DNA of 64,000 nt from Pseudomonas sp. R76 (GTDB lineage Bacteria > Pseudomonadota > Gammaproteobacteria > Pseudomonadales > Pseudomonadaceae), in the NCBI RefSeq assembly GCF_009834565.1, contig NZ_CP019428.1:1302001-1366000 (forward strand). The letters run 5' to 3'. Below, piece by piece: positions 18,569 to 26,762 of the stretch; position 1 is the first letter of the stretch, and each line of letters begins with the position of its first letter. The notes beneath the pieces were generated by a model. The model was not told where the DNA came from and ran no database searches. It saw only the letters and a program-made list of their open reading frames with translations. The position numbers and the translations under genes were made by a program.

Positions 18569-19312
18569 TTATAGGGTGATCGGTGCTTCGTAAGGCGCTA
18601 CGGCAAAGCCATACACGGTGGCCGGTTGCAGCTTCACGCGGTTGGCGCCGGTGTCGGTGCTGGTCACCGACACGTTCAGGGTTTCGCCGGGCAGCACATA
18701 GGTGCGCGGCAACAAGGCCGAACCGCTGCCGGGCAGCAGGCGCAGTTCCTGGGCCAGGCGCACCACGTACGGGCTCGGGTTGTGCACGCTCAGTTGGTCA
18801 CGCTTCAAGCGCCACTCCAGTCCGGTCCAGGGCGTGCGGTTGGGGGCCAGGCCTTTGGGGTGCAGGATCACCGGCAGGTTCTGGCGCACCGTCACGCCCA
18901 CCTGTGCGTGCCCGGCCTGGGCCGCCGAACGGCCTTGGGGCATGCCTTCGAAAATCACCCGTTTCAAGCGTTGGGTGGTCAACGGTTCGGCCGATTGCAG
19001 AATGAAGCGGATCAGTTGGCTCTTGTTCGGTTCGACCCTGGCCAAGGGCGGGGTCACAAACAGCAGTGTCGCGGTGTCTTCAGGGATGTCTTCCAGGGTG
19101 ACGTGCAGCAAGGCCAGCTTGTCGTCAGTGTTGGTCACGGTGACCGAGGCCTCGCCTTCGCCCTCGTGGACGATCACCACCGAGGTGTCGGGCACCATGC
19201 CATCGGCCAGCACCAGGGCCGGGCTAGCGATCGCCAATGCCAGCGCACCGAGGTAGAGACCGGCGAGGCGCGTGAAGATGAAGGCTCGGGTAAAAAAGGG
19301 CAGGGCAGTCAT
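18569..19312 (-). CDS. Periplasmic fimbrial chaperone (PapD-like)
   Basis: 247 residues with a signal peptide of about 36 residues. Two immunoglobulin-like domains follow; conserved PapD features include LLFVTPPLARVEPNKSQLIRF, the G1-strand region with an Arg, and RVIFEGMP. The chaperone lends a strand to each DUF1120 subunit to fold it and carries it to the usher. The gene starts 2 bases after the preceding subunit stop, so coupling is likely. E. coli YhcA, which serves a DUF1120 system, is a useful comparison. Confidence 0.9.
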   Translation of the reverse strand: MTALPFFTRAFIFTRLAGLYLGALALAIASPALVLADGMVPDTSVVIVHEGEGEASVTVTNTDDKLALLHVTLEDIPEDTATLLFVTPPLARVEPNKSQLIRFILQSAEPLTTQRLKRVIFEGMPQGRSAAQAGHAQVGVTVRQNLPVILHPKGLAPNRTPWTGLEWRLKRDQLSVHNPSPYVVRLAQELRLLPGSGSALLPRTYVLPGETLNVSVTSTDTGANRVKLQPATVYGFAVAPYEAPITL

Positions 19313-19314
19313 GG

Positions 19315-19944
19315 CTACAAATACCTCAGGTCAAGCACGATGGAACCGTCCAGCGGCACTTCTTGCTTGAGGGTCAAATAGGCGGCGGCGTTGATGGACG
19401 TATTGATTTGCAGGCTGGCGGTGACTTCGCGATGGGGCTCCGGCACCAGCGTGCCCAGGCGGGCGAACCCCATGTAGTTGTTCGGGAAGGCGTTGGTTTC
19501 GGGGAACCAGGTTTCCCCCTTGTTGCTTGAGGCCAATACCAGTACGCGTTCGCCGTCGCCCATGGCGTCGCGATAGGCCAAGGAAACCGTGCCCAGCCGT
19601 TCGCTGGGCACATGGATATTGTTGCCCAGGCCATAGTAAAAACCCGGCCCAAGGGACGAGTCAGCGCGGTTGTCCACGCCTACCAGTACGAACAGCACCG
19701 GTTGGTTGCAACTCACTATCAGGTCCAGGGATTGCGTGGGCAGCGCGCTGTACTCGTACTGGTTGAGGCTGCGCGCCGGCACTCTGCCATGGTCGACGAC
19801 GCCGTTGGCAGACAACGTCGGGGTACAGGCATTGGGGGTGATCAGGCCGGTAACATTCAACTCGGTGCTGGACGCCGCTAACACCAGCGGGCTGGCACCG
19901 AGCAGGTAAAACAGGGCAAGAAGGCGTGAAGAAATCTGCTTCAT
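19315..19944 (-). CDS. DUF1120 fimbrial subunit E
   Basis: 209 residues; signal peptide of about 23 residues (VLA-AS). The donor-strand segment SSTELNVTGLITP precedes Cys40, and Cys79 follows 39 residues later. An Asp-box-like element SSNKGETW lies at mid-protein, and the C-terminus is LDLRYL. It is the copy closest to the chaperone and the most divergent of the five upstream subunits (Arg in place of Lys in the DHGRV segment). A role as minor or terminating subunit is possible but only inferred from position. Confidence 0.82.
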   Translation of the reverse strand: MKQISSRLLALFYLLGASPLVLAASSTELNVTGLITPNACTPTLSANGVVDHGRVPARSLNQYEYSALPTQSLDLIVSCNQPVLFVLVGVDNRADSSLGPGFYYGLGNNIHVPSERLGTVSLAYRDAMGDGERVLVLASSNKGETWFPETNAFPNNYMGFARLGTLVPEPHREVTASLQINTSINAAAYLTLKQEVPLDGSIVLDLRYL

Positions 19945-20033
19945 GGGGAAGGTTCACCGGTTGCCGGGTTCATCAATTTGCGTAGGTGACAAGGGCAGGC
20001 GCGGAGGCCTGCCGTTGTTCGACTCGAAGGTTG

Positions 20034-20657
20034 TTACAGATAGCGCACGGTGAGGGTCACCGAGCCATCGATGGCGACTTCGTTGGTGAGGGTCAACCCG
20101 CTGGTTTTGGCGATAAAGGGCTGCACGCTGAGGTCTGCGTTCCACAGTTGGACCGGGATCGGCGTATCGACGCCGGCCACCGCAGGGGCGAGGATATTGT
20201 TGCGCATCAGGTTGCGCTCCGCGCCCCAGGTGACGCCGCCATCGTATGAGCCGACGGTGGCGACCGAGACGCCATCGGCAACCGGGTTCAGCAGCCTTAA
20301 TTCCATGCCGCCGAGTTTTTCCGTGCCGTTGATCAGGCCCAGGCCGAATTCCATCGTGTCGTTGTTGGCGTCAGACCCTTCGCGGTTGTCCTTGGCCTCC
20401 ATCGCCATGAGGGTGGCGGCATCACAGGTGACGGTGAATTGCACGACTTGGGTGGGCAGAAAGGTCGACGCGTCAGGTTTCAGATCCTTTGCCGAAATCT
20501 TGCCGTAGTCCACGGTGCCGCCGCCGGACAAGGTCGGGGTGCAGGCGCTTGGGGTAATCAGGCCTGTGACCGTCAGGTCGACGCTGGATGCGGCGAGTAC
20601 GTTGGCACTGCCGAGCAGCAGCAGGGCGGCGGAGAGGGTTTTGAATGCGGTGTTCAT
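20034..20657 (-). CDS. DUF1120 fimbrial subunit D
   Basis: 207 residues; signal peptide of about 22 residues (VLA-AS). The strand SSVDLTVTGLITP leads to Cys39, with Cys78 as partner. It carries SYDGGVTW at mid-protein, one residue pattern short of the Asp-box of its neighbours, and ends VTLTVRYL. Ninety bases separate it from subunit E, the widest gap among the subunit genes, but I see no terminator there. Confidence 0.82.
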   Translation of the reverse strand: MNTAFKTLSAALLLLGSANVLAASSVDLTVTGLITPSACTPTLSGGGTVDYGKISAKDLKPDASTFLPTQVVQFTVTCDAATLMAMEAKDNREGSDANNDTMEFGLGLINGTEKLGGMELRLLNPVADGVSVATVGSYDGGVTWGAERNLMRNNILAPAVAGVDTPIPVQLWNADLSVQPFIAKTSGLTLTNEVAIDGSVTLTVRYL

Positions 20658-20693
20658 GATGGGGTTCCTGAATGGGGAGACGGGAAAAATGGC

Positions 20694-21317
20694 TTACAAG
20701 TACTTGAGTTGCATCACGGCCAGGCCGTCGATCGGCACCTCGTCGACCAAGGTCAGGTCTTTGGCAGGCGCGATCATGGTGAACGCCCGCAGCCGGGCGC
20801 TCAGGGTCTGCAGCGCCATCGGCGTGGTCGGGCTGCTCGGCGCCGCGAACGAGGTCAAGGCGGTGTGGCCCAGGTACGAAGAGGGGTACCAGGTGGCGCC
20901 GCCGTCACGCGACAAGATGGTCTGCACCGGCGCACCGTCAGCCACCGGGTCGAACAGGCCGAACGCCACGTTGCCGAGTTTCTCGTCATCGTTGGTCATG
21001 CCCAGCCCGTGGTGCGCCGGGTTGAGCGCTACGCTTTCGCCGCGGCTGTCTTCGGTGGTCAGGGTGAAAAACGTCGGCCCTTCACAATTCACCAGCAGGT
21101 TCATTTCACCGGCTTGCAGGCTGGTGGGTTTGTCCGGGTCGAGGTCCCTGGCGGTCAATTTGCCGTGGTCGACGATGCCGCCATCGGACAGGGTTGGCGT
21201 ACAAGAGGACGGGGTAATGACCCCGGTGACACTCAAGTCGGTGTTGCTGGCGGCGAATGCGCCGGGGGCGCAGGCCGCGAGCAGCAGGGCAAGAGCGGCG
21301 GGCGTGGTTCTTTCCAT
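20694..21317 (-). CDS. DUF1120 fimbrial subunit C
   Basis: 207 residues from the ATG at 21317; the reading frame is open to 21344 but the shorter start gives a clean signal peptide and has AAGGA upstream. Signal cleavage is likely after AFA (residue 22). Cys39 and Cys78 are placed as in the other copies. The element SRDGGATW is a full match to the Asp-box pattern S-x-D-x-G-x-[TS]-W. The C-terminus is VMQLKYL. Confidence 0.82.
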   Translation of the reverse strand: MERTTPAALALLLAACAPGAFAASNTDLSVTGVITPSSCTPTLSDGGIVDHGKLTARDLDPDKPTSLQAGEMNLLVNCEGPTFFTLTTEDSRGESVALNPAHHGLGMTNDDEKLGNVAFGLFDPVADGAPVQTILSRDGGATWYPSSYLGHTALTSFAAPSSPTTPMALQTLSARLRAFTMIAPAKDLTLVDEVPIDGLAVMQLKYL

Positions 21318-21356
21318 GGGCACAGGTCCTTGTGAGCGATGCAATGAACGGATGGG

Positions 21357-21995
21357 TTACAGGTAGCGCACTTCCAGGGTTGCGGAACCGTCGATCGGTT
21401 GTTCTTCAGTCAGGGTCAGTGTCTCGGAGGCGGCGATGATCGGGTGGACCCTCACGTCGCTGGTGAGCGTCGTGATCGCGATAGGCGCCCAGTCACCACC
21501 TGAGTTACCGCCGAAGGCGGTGAGCCAGCCGGGGATCCAGATGGCGTCTTCGCTGTTCTCGATCCAACTGGCGCCGTTGTTGCGCGAAACCAGCTTGGTC
21601 ACGGGCTGGCTGTCGGCGAGGTAGTTATTGAGAACCAGCAGGAAACTGCCGACCTTCTCGGTTCCGTTGATGAACCCCAGGCCAAATGACGACCCGTCGA
21701 CATCGATGGCCGAGCCGGGGCGGTTATCCACGCCGTTGAGGGCAAACAGCGTGGCGGCACTGCAGTTCACGTTGAGTTGCAGGGTGGTGGCCGGCAAGGG
21801 CGTGGGTTGGCTTATCTGCAAATCTCTGGCGGCGATCTTTCCATAGTCGGCAACGCCGCCCTGGCTCAGGGTCGGGACGCAGGCGCTGGGCGTAATGAGC
21901 CCGGTAACGGCCAAGTCTGTGCTGCTGGCGGCGAATACGGAGCCTGCACCCATAATCATTAGGGTTGCGGCGAGGGTACTGAGAGGGCGAGCCAT
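21357..21995 (-). CDS. DUF1120 fimbrial subunit B
   Basis: 212 residues with signal cleavage after VFA (22). The donor-like strand SSTDLAVTGLITP is followed by Cys39, then YGKIAARDL and Cys78. The mid-protein element is SRNNGASW, and the protein ends TLEVRYL. The gene lies 30 bases downstream of subunit A and 39 bases upstream of subunit C. Its mature part looks closest to subunits A and D by eye. Confidence 0.82.
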   Translation of the reverse strand: MARPLSTLAATLMIMGAGSVFAASSTDLAVTGLITPSACVPTLSQGGVADYGKIAARDLQISQPTPLPATTLQLNVNCSAATLFALNGVDNRPGSAIDVDGSSFGLGFINGTEKVGSFLLVLNNYLADSQPVTKLVSRNNGASWIENSEDAIWIPGWLTAFGGNSGGDWAPIAITTLTSDVRVHPIIAASETLTLTEEQPIDGSATLEVRYL

Positions 21996-22025
21996 GGGTC
22001 ACATCCTGTGGGTTATGGGGTTGGC

Positions 22026-22655
22026 TTACAGGTATTTCACTTCAACCGTGGCCGAGCCGAGGATGGGGATCTCGTTGGCCAGGTTCATGCCGGCCGTGGG
22101 GCCGAGCATGGTTGTCACCTTCATGTCTGAGGTTACGTTCTGCACCGGCGTAGGCGCCCAACTGCCCGTTGAGCGGTCCCCGAACGACGCGAGGTATGCC
22201 CGCGGCATGACGTCGCCCGGGAAGCTTTCCGTCCAAGTGAGGCCACTGTCGCTGGACTGAAGTACAGAGATCGGCGCACCGCCGGACGTCGCGTTATCCA
22301 GCGACAGCATGTACATGCCCAGTTTTTTACCGTCGACCAGGCCCAGGCCGTAGCCGTTGAACGCGTCAGGGGAGTCGCCACGGTTATCAACACCCTGCAG
22401 CGCCAGCAGGGTCGGCGCTTCGCAGGTGATGTTCAGCTGCAGGGTGTGATCGCCAAGCCCCGTCCAGTTGATCGGGCTCAAGTCCTTGGCCGCAACTTTC
22501 CCGTGGTCGACCACTCCGCCGCTTGAAAGGCTGGGCGTACAGGCGCTGGGAGTAATCAAGCCCTGGACGGTCAGGTCGACGCTGCTGGCGGCAAACACGG
22601 TCGAAGCGCCGGTAAGCAGCAATGCGGTGGCTAACAGGGCGAAGGGAGCATTCAT
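22026..22655 (-). CDS. DUF1120 fimbrial subunit A (promoter-proximal)
   Basis: 209 residues from the ATG at 22655, preceded by GGAACC; the frame is open to 22682 but those nine residues precede an otherwise typical signal peptide (MNAPFALLATALLLTGASTVFA). Cys39/Cys78, the element SSDSGLTW and the C-terminus VEVKYL are as in its paralogues. As the first gene of the operon it is the best candidate for the major shaft subunit. That is inferred from position alone. Confidence 0.82.
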   Translation of the reverse strand: MNAPFALLATALLLTGASTVFAASSVDLTVQGLITPSACTPSLSSGGVVDHGKVAAKDLSPINWTGLGDHTLQLNITCEAPTLLALQGVDNRGDSPDAFNGYGLGLVDGKKLGMYMLSLDNATSGGAPISVLQSSDSGLTWTESFPGDVMPRAYLASFGDRSTGSWAPTPVQNVTSDMKVTTMLGPTAGMNLANEIPILGSATVEVKYL

Positions 22656-23103
22656 TTCTAGGGTTCCAATACGTTGAGTCACGCCGTAGCGACACTCGCT
22701 GTGCGCAGTGTGTCGACGGGTGCAAGGCGGCTTTTAATGTTTATCTGGACTGCTCAGGGGGCGGCGGACCGTCCCTGACTAGAGTGGGCCGTAATCTAAC
22801 GATGGGCCTGGGCGGGAGACATACAACTTTTACGACAATCACAAAGACTCGGAAAGTGGAGTGATCCGTGTCAGAAGAATGAACAGTTAAATGTAGGTAA
22901 ATGGTCAGTTTCGTAGTTGTTGTATGGTCAGAGTGGCGTGCGAAACGATACTTTTCCTGGGCGATGACCGTCATTTGAATATTTGAAACCTGCTGCAGAG
23001 TGCGTTCCGTTGACTGTCGCGTCAGCGCTCCTCGCCCACACGATATTCGTGTTCCTGGGCGAAGGGCGCTGCACCACCGACACCATCAACGAGGTGAGCG
23101 AGC
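22656..23103. promoter_or_regulatory. Divergent promoter region: fimbrial operon / REC-HPt gene
   Basis: 448 bases without a convincing gene; the two short frames starting at 22983 and 23000 are shadows of the gene at 23104. The central part (22800-22990) is AT-richer than either flank, as expected for a regulated promoter. I could not pick a unique -35/-10 pair or an operator. Regulation by the NarL-type protein at 24109 is a reasonable guess. Confidence 0.5.
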
Positions 23104-23907
23104 GTGCCTTCGAGCGATGTCTCTGCGCAGCGCATTCCGGTCCATTTCTCCCCGCCCGATCACTGGCGACACTTGGAGGTGTTGGTCGCGGAGGATCATT
23201 CGGCCTACCGCGCGCTGTTGGGCTGGTTCCTGGAAAAACTCGGGCTTGGCCATGTAGTGGTAGGCGACGGCTGTGAGGGCTTTGCCGCCTTCACGCGCAG
23301 GCACTTCGACCTGGTGATCAGCGACTGCCATATGCCACGCATGGACGGCTATGCCCTGGCCCGCACCATACGCCTGCACGAGCGGGCGAACGGGCGGCGC
23401 CGGGTGCCGATCATTGCCCTGACCGCCAACCTGCAGGCTGACGACCCGCATTGCTGCCGCGATGCCGGCATGGATGCCTGGCTGCTCAAGCCGCTGACGT
23501 TTGCGCAGTTGTGCGATGTGCTTGGGCGATGGCTGCCCGGCCCACCGAGTGCGGTATCGCTGGCCGTATCCAAGGGCTCAACGGCCTGGCCGACCCGCGC
23601 GAGCATGGTCCAGACCTTCGGCAGTGAACAGGTGGTCAACCAGATGCTCGGCAGCTTGCTGCACGAAGCCCGCACGGACTGCGCGGCCCTGGCCGATGCG
23701 CGCATCACGTTGAACGCCCGGCTTGCGTTGGAGCGGTTGCATCGTCTGTTGGGCAGCCTGGCTTTTTTAGGCTGCGACGACTTGGAGGCGCGGGGTGGTG
23801 CGCTGATTGAACAGGTCCGGCTCCAAGGCGTGTGGGCGAACCTGGGACGGCTGGAGATGTTTGAGCATGACCTCAAGCGTTACTTCGCGTACGTGAGTAC
23901 GTTATGA
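23104..23907 (+). CDS. Receiver-HPt phosphorelay protein without kinase domains
   Basis: 267 residues from a GTG at 23104; an in-frame stop at 23095 rules out an upstream extension. A response-regulator receiver domain occupies about 24-145, with the acidic pair near AEDH (29-32), phosphoacceptor Asp74 in ISDCHMPRMDG and the Lys of LLKPL. A histidine phosphotransfer domain follows (about 170-265), with His213 in LHRLLGSLAFLG. The usual HxLKGS has Leu in place of Lys. This is the C-terminal half of an EvgS/BvgS-type hybrid kinase standing alone. It may pass phosphate from a distant kinase to the regulator at 24109. Confidence 0.82.
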   Translation: MPSSDVSAQRIPVHFSPPDHWRHLEVLVAEDHSAYRALLGWFLEKLGLGHVVVGDGCEGFAAFTRRHFDLVISDCHMPRMDGYALARTIRLHERANGRRRVPIIALTANLQADDPHCCRDAGMDAWLLKPLTFAQLCDVLGRWLPGPPSAVSLAVSKGSTAWPTRASMVQTFGSEQVVNQMLGSLLHEARTDCAALADARITLNARLALERLHRLLGSLAFLGCDDLEARGGALIEQVRLQGVWANLGRLEMFEHDLKRYFAYVSTL

Positions 23908-24108
23908 GGTTTCATCTTGGCTTGTAGGAAGTTGTTCTTTTGAGTTGTAGTTTTTGTATGTGGGGTTTTTCCTTTTATTTTGTAAGTTTGATGGATGGCA
24001 CTACAAGGCACTGGGTTTGGCTGAAATGTGCCTTTGCCGGGCGGTTGTTGAAGCGCCCGGTCGGAGGTATTTTGCCCGGAATCAAGTGGCCATCATCCGT
24101 GAGTATTT

Positions 24109-24744
24109 ATGCTTCGAGTAATAATTGCCGACGATCACCCCATTGTCCGCATCGGGCAAAGGGTGGTGATTGAGGCGAGTGGCACCTGCAAAGTCGTTGG
24201 CGAAGCCAGTGGCCCCGATGAATTGCTGGTGTTGCTGGGCACCACGCCCTGTGACGTATTGGTAACCGATTTCGCCATGCCGGGTGGGCGCCAGGCTGAC
24301 GGTTATTGCTTGCTGAGCCTGTTGCAGCGCCAGTACCCGAAGATGCCGGTGATTCTGGTCACCATGTTCGCCAACATTGCGACCCTGCGGGCTTCCTTCG
24401 CCCATGGCGCACAGGCCATCGTCGCCAAAAAGGCCTCGGCCAAGGAGTTGCCCCTGGCAATCAAGGCCGTCACCAAGGGCCAGACCTTCGCCAGCGAATG
24501 TCTACGCGAGCAGTTGCACGAGGCCGGCACGGGCGATCAATCTCAAGCGCCGCAGTTGTCCGGCAAGGAACGTGAAGTGGTGCGCATGCTGGCCAGCGGC
24601 ATGACCGTCAGCCAGATTGCGGCACGGGTCAACCGCAGCATTTCCACCATCAGCAAACAGAAAAGTACGGCCATGAGCCGGTTGTGTATTTCAACCGATG
24701 TGGACTTGTTCGCCTACGCGCGCTCGGCGGGAATGGTGCCGTAG
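24109..24744 (+). CDS. NarL/BvgA-type response regulator
   Basis: 211 residues. The receiver domain has Asp8-Asp9 (ADDH), phosphoacceptor Asp54 in LVTDFAMPGG and the Lys of VAKKAS. The C-terminal LuxR-type helix-turn-helix (LSGKEREVVRMLASGMTVSQIA, RSISTISKQK) covers about 145-205. The protein layout resembles RcsB/BvgA regulators, several of which control chaperone-usher fimbriae in Pseudomonas (RocA1, RcsB of the cupD locus). It lies 202 bases after the REC-HPt gene, so it may have its own promoter. The fimbrial operon is the likely target. Confidence 0.88.
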   Translation: MLRVIIADDHPIVRIGQRVVIEASGTCKVVGEASGPDELLVLLGTTPCDVLVTDFAMPGGRQADGYCLLSLLQRQYPKMPVILVTMFANIATLRASFAHGAQAIVAKKASAKELPLAIKAVTKGQTFASECLREQLHEAGTGDQSQAPQLSGKEREVVRMLASGMTVSQIAARVNRSISTISKQKSTAMSRLCISTDVDLFAYARSAGMVP

Positions 24745-24859
24745 ACGGTATCCTTGAGTCTGCCATGGTGATTACTCATTCCCATAGCGAATAGCCATGG
24801 CATTCCCTTGTTGCGCAGCTTATCGTTCAGTACCTCTGACCACCGTGCGAAACCTGCCC

Positions 24860-25330
24860 ATGAGTGATGCCCACAACGCCCTGATCACCGAGTTCTACAG
24901 TGCATTCCAACGCCTGGACGCCGAAGCCATGGCCGCCTGCTACACCGATGACGTGGTGTTCAGCGACCCGGCCTTCGGCGAACTGCGTGGGCGCGATGCC
25001 GGTGATATGTGGCGCATGCTCACCACCCGCGCCAAGGACTTTTCCCTGACCTTCGACCATGTCCGCAGCGACGACAGCACCGGCAGCGCGCATTGGGTGG
25101 CGACGTACCTGTTCAGTGCCACCGGCAACACGGTGGTCAACGATATCGGCGCGCGGTTTGTGTTTCGCGACGGCAAGATCTGCGAGCACCACGACCACTT
25201 CGACCTGTGGCGTTGGTCACGCCAGGCACTGGGCCTCAAGGGCCTGTTGCTGGGCTGGTCGCCGGCGCTGAAAAACGCTGTGCGCGCCCAGGCGCTTAAA
25301 GGCCTGAAGGCATTCCAGGCCGGTCGTTGA
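24860..25330 (+). CDS. NTF2-like (SnoaL-type) small protein
   Basis: 156 residues starting at the ATG that follows CTGCCC; an in-frame start at 24797 would add a 21-residue leader unlike the family. The alpha+beta cone fold is seen as a helical N-terminus (ALITEFYSAFQRLDAEAMAACY), FSDPAFGELRG, and the C-terminal strands ARFVFRDGKICEHHDHFDLW. Members are ketosteroid isomerase-like enzymes or ligand-binding proteins with many roles. No specific substrate can be assigned. It lies upstream of a GIY-YIG gene with a 36-base gap. Confidence 0.8.
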   Translation: MSDAHNALITEFYSAFQRLDAEAMAACYTDDVVFSDPAFGELRGRDAGDMWRMLTTRAKDFSLTFDHVRSDDSTGSAHWVATYLFSATGNTVVNDIGARFVFRDGKICEHHDHFDLWRWSRQALGLKGLLLGWSPALKNAVRAQALKGLKAFQAGR

Positions 25331-25366
25331 TAAGATTGGCGCTCCTCTGGTTTGCCGAATTGCCCC

Positions 25367-25642
25367 GTGACTGAATCGACTGAACCCAAACCCTGGTTCG
25401 TGTACCTGGTGCGCGCCGCCAATGGCTCGCTGTATTGCGGCATCAGCAATGACCCGGTGCGCCGTTTTGCTTCCCACCAAAGCGGCAAGGGCGCGCGGTT
25501 CTTTTTATCCAGCCCGGCCGTGGCGCTGGTGTACACCGAACAGTGCGCGAGCAAGGGCGAAGCGCTGCGCCAGGAACGGCTGATCAAGAAGCTCAAGAAA
25601 AGCGCCAAGGAATGCCTGGCGGCGAGTGGCTCATTGATTTGA
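25367..25642 (+). CDS. GIY-YIG nuclease family protein (YhbQ-like)
   Basis: 91 residues from a GTG at 25367, which gives the usual start just before the domain; an upstream TTG at 25352 adds five residues. The motif WFVYLV ... LYCGISND matches the GIY-YIG core (VYLV then YCGI), followed by [14 protein letters not shown], where conserved Arg and His lie, and a catalytic-site Glu near EALRQE. Small single-domain proteins of this type (E. coli YhbQ) have been linked to DNA processing, with no settled role. Confidence 0.88.
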   Translation: MTESTEPKPWFVYLVRAANGSLYCGISNDPVRRFASHQSGKGARFFLSSPAVALVYTEQCASKGEALRQERLIKKLKKSAKECLAASGSLI

Positions 25643-25717
25643 CTGATGGGTTCCCATCTCGCCTGCGCGCGATTTTGCGCGTTAAGCTAGCCGCTCATTT
25701 ATCCAGCGGAGCCTGGC

Positions 25718-26653
25718 ATGTCTGAGTTGATCCTGCACCACTACCCGCAGTCCCCTTTTGCTGAAAAAGCCCGGCTGATGCTGGGTTTCAAAGGTTTGTC
25801 GTGGCACTCGGTGCTTATCCCACCGATGTCGCCCAAGCCCGACCTGACCGCATTGACGGGCGGCTATCGCAAGACGCCGGTATTGCAGGTGGGCGCGGAT
25901 ATCTACTGCGACACCGCCCTGATCGCACGGCGCCTGGAGCAGGAAAAATCCACCCCGGCGCTGTTTCCGCTGGGCCAGGAAATCAACACCCAGGCCTTCG
26001 CTTATTGGGCCGACAGTGTGGTGTCTCACCATAGCGTGACCTTGGTCTTTGAGCCGGAATCCGCCGCCGTGCGCTTTGCCAAAGTGCCGCCGCAAGCGAT
26101 GCAGGCGCTGATGGCCGACCGCGTCGCGCTGTTCAGCGGTGGTACGGCGAGCAAGGTGCCGCTCGAGCTGGCACGGCATCAATGGCCGGCGCTGATGGTG
26201 CGCCTGGAGCAGCAACTGCAGCATGGCGCCGGGGACTTCCTGTTTGGCGAGCCGTCGATTGCCGACTTCGCCATGGCGCACCCGTTGTGGTTTCTCAAAG
26301 GCACGCCGGTGACGTCGCCGTTGGTGGATCACTACCCGGCCGTAGCGGCCTGGTTGGCGCGGGTATTGAGCTTTGGCCATGGCAACGCCAGTGAAATGCG
26401 CGCCGACCAGGCGCTGGAGATTGCGCGCAATGCCACGCCCGCGCCCTTGCCGGAGGAAATCTTCGAAGACCCCAACGGCTTCAAGCCTGGCCAGCCGGTG
26501 ACCATCAGCGCGACGGACTACGGCGTAGACCCGGTCGCCGGTGAGTTGCTGTTCGCCGGGCGCGAAGCGCTGATCCTGCGGCGTACGGATGAGCGCGGCG
26601 GTATCGTGCATGTGCACTTCCCACGCCTGGGTTTTCGCATTCAGGCGCAATAA
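25718..26653 (+). CDS. Glutathione S-transferase family protein
   Basis: 311 residues. An N-terminal thioredoxin-fold domain (about 1-80: LILHHYPQSPFAEKARLML, RKTPVLQVGADIYCDTALIARRLE) is followed by an all-helical GST C-terminal domain to ~230 (GDFLFGEPSIADFAMAHPLWF). About 70 more residues end in a short beta-rich tail, longer than typical bacterial GSTs (200-230). The Ser in SPFAEK may take the catalytic place. The substrate is unknown. The gene is alone, with 75 bases to the previous gene. Confidence 0.87.
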   Translation: MSELILHHYPQSPFAEKARLMLGFKGLSWHSVLIPPMSPKPDLTALTGGYRKTPVLQVGADIYCDTALIARRLEQEKSTPALFPLGQEINTQAFAYWADSVVSHHSVTLVFEPESAAVRFAKVPPQAMQALMADRVALFSGGTASKVPLELARHQWPALMVRLEQQLQHGAGDFLFGEPSIADFAMAHPLWFLKGTPVTSPLVDHYPAVAAWLARVLSFGHGNASEMRADQALEIARNATPAPLPEEIFEDPNGFKPGQPVTISATDYGVDPVAGELLFAGREALILRRTDERGGIVHVHFPRLGFRIQAQ

Positions 26654-26762
26654 ACAAAAATATTTGCAAACAAAGGTGAGGTAAATCCACCGCTCAACCG
26701 TGTAGTGCTTGAAACTGCGATCAATTCGCATTAACAGCGTTTTCTACACGGGTTCTCACAGC

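Noticed and set aside
26654..26762. Fur box before the TonB-dependent receptor
   Set aside because: A/T-rich words are present but none approaches the 19-base Fur palindrome.
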